Of a DNA stretch of 6,468 bases, positions 6,121-6,468 are shown piece by piece. The position numbers and the translations under genes are program-made. The stretch's first letter is position 1, and each line of letters begins with the position of its first letter. The stretch is from CAZYWA01 sp964650975 [NCBI: uncultured bacterium] (GTDB lineage: Bacteria; JADJOY01): contig CAZYWA010000461.1 of assembly GCA_964650975.1 (NCBI GenBank), forward strand, positions 1 to 6,468. Direction: 5' to 3'. The notes below the pieces were generated by a model. It did not search any database, was not told where the DNA came from, and saw nothing but the letters and a program-made list of their open reading frames with translations.

Positions 6121-6468
6121 GCCCGCGCCCCGGCCGGAACCGGCCGCTCATCCCACGCGTCGCGAGCGCGGCTGGCGCCCGTGGCGGACGGCGCGAGCGC
6201 GGCATCGCGCTCCTCGTGGTGCTGCTCATCATCGCGGTGGTCGGCACACTCTCGATCGAGACCCAGTACTCGACCCGCATCGACGCGCAGATCGCCGCCA
6301 ACGTGGCGCTCGACACCCAGTTCTACTACCTGGCCAAGTCGGGCGTGGAAGCCGCGCGCTCGCTGCTCTCCGTGGACGGCCGCGACACGCAAATCGACAC
6401 CACCACCGAGACCTGGGCCGCTCCCATCGCCTATCCCATCGACGAGGCGATCGTGTCGCTCTCGATCG
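6117..6468 (+). CDS. gspK: Type II secretion tip pseudopilin GspK, N-terminal 117 residues (cut by window end)
   Basis: GspK caps the pseudopilus tip. The frame starts at an ATG overlapping the gspJ stop (ATGA) and stays open to the window end; GspK is usually about 300 residues or more, so most is missing. The leader is long and basic (29 residues, ending RERG), followed by IALLVVLLIIAVVGTLSIETQ. The residue at +5 of the mature form is Val, not Glu, which is a known hallmark of GspK among pseudopilins. The next segment (FYYLAKSGVEAARSLL) and a Trp-containing stretch (TETWAAP) follow the usual GspK pattern, in which the N-terminal helix runs into an Ala-rich region and then the D/E...W motif. 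A CGGCCGG/CCGGCCG inverted repeat lies just inside the gene. Confidence 0.9.
   Translation, partial: MSPRPGRNRPLIPRVASAAGARGGRRERGIALLVVLLIIAVVGTLSIETQYSTRIDAQIAANVALDTQFYYLAKSGVEAARSLLSVDGRDTQIDTTTETWAAPIAYPIDEAIVSLSI
6131..6146 (+). repeat. Short GC-only inverted repeat inside the start of gspK
   Basis: CGGCCGG (6131-6137) and CCGGCCG (6140-6146) are perfect inverted arms around AA, beginning 14 bases after the gspK start codon. In RNA the loop would open to four or six bases. It encodes the leader stretch GRNRPL, so it may be a chance effect of GC-rich Arg/Pro/Gly codons. It could slow ribosome entry on gspK. Confidence 0.35.

Noticed and set aside
778-6468. The cluster as a type IV pilus system (PilB/PilC/PilE-like)
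   Set aside because: The GspG calcium loop, the GspI-H-J-K set and the Val at +5 in GspK are T2SS traits; no pilT, pilM-Q or adhesin-like pilin genes are visible.

Overview
The window is a stretch of a type II secretion system (T2SS, general secretion pathway) operon, all on the plus strand. In order it holds the 3' end of an unidentified Pro/Ala-rich gene, gspE (ATPase), gspF (inner-membrane platform), gspG (major pseudopilin), gspI, gspH and gspJ (minor pseudopilins), and the first part of gspK (tip pseudopilin, cut by the window end). No RNA gene, mobile element, CRISPR array, promoter or intrinsic terminator could be supported. Coding density is nearly complete, and the longest intercistronic gap is 24 bases.

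The DNA is GC-rich with strong G/C preference at third codon positions and frequent GTG starts. With a full GspE-to-GspK set, this suggests a high-GC Gram-negative bacterium. A deltaproteobacterial, Myxococcota-like or related phylum is plausible, but the window holds no taxonomic marker and this is inference.

Layout: bases 2-781 encode the C-terminal 259 residues of a protein with a Pro-rich linker and a probable beta-rich terminal domain. Its stop overlaps the gspE GTG start (GTGA). gspE (778-2484), gspF (2507-3766) and gspG (3789-4271) are separated by short gaps. A 24-base gap with a strong inverted repeat over the gspG stop codon precedes gspI (4296-4802). gspH, gspJ and gspK then follow with 4-base overlaps or nearly so.

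How they work together: GspE hydrolyses ATP on the cytoplasmic face of the platform that includes GspF, driving addition of GspG subunits to a periplasmic pseudopilus. GspI, GspJ, GspK and GspH form its tip. The folded substrate is then pushed through the outer-membrane secretin GspD. The pseudopilins carry prepilin-peptidase leaders. The secretin (unless the first gene is its tail), GspC, GspL, GspM and the peptidase are not visible and may lie outside the window.

The system is well known. Points of interest are the G-I-H-J-K order, a tandem c-di-GMP-type (MshEN) motif at the GspE N-terminus, near-identical DNA at the gspI and gspJ 5' ends, a three-part inverted repeat between gspG and gspI, a low-complexity GspI tail with different codon use, and the unidentified gene coupled to gspE.
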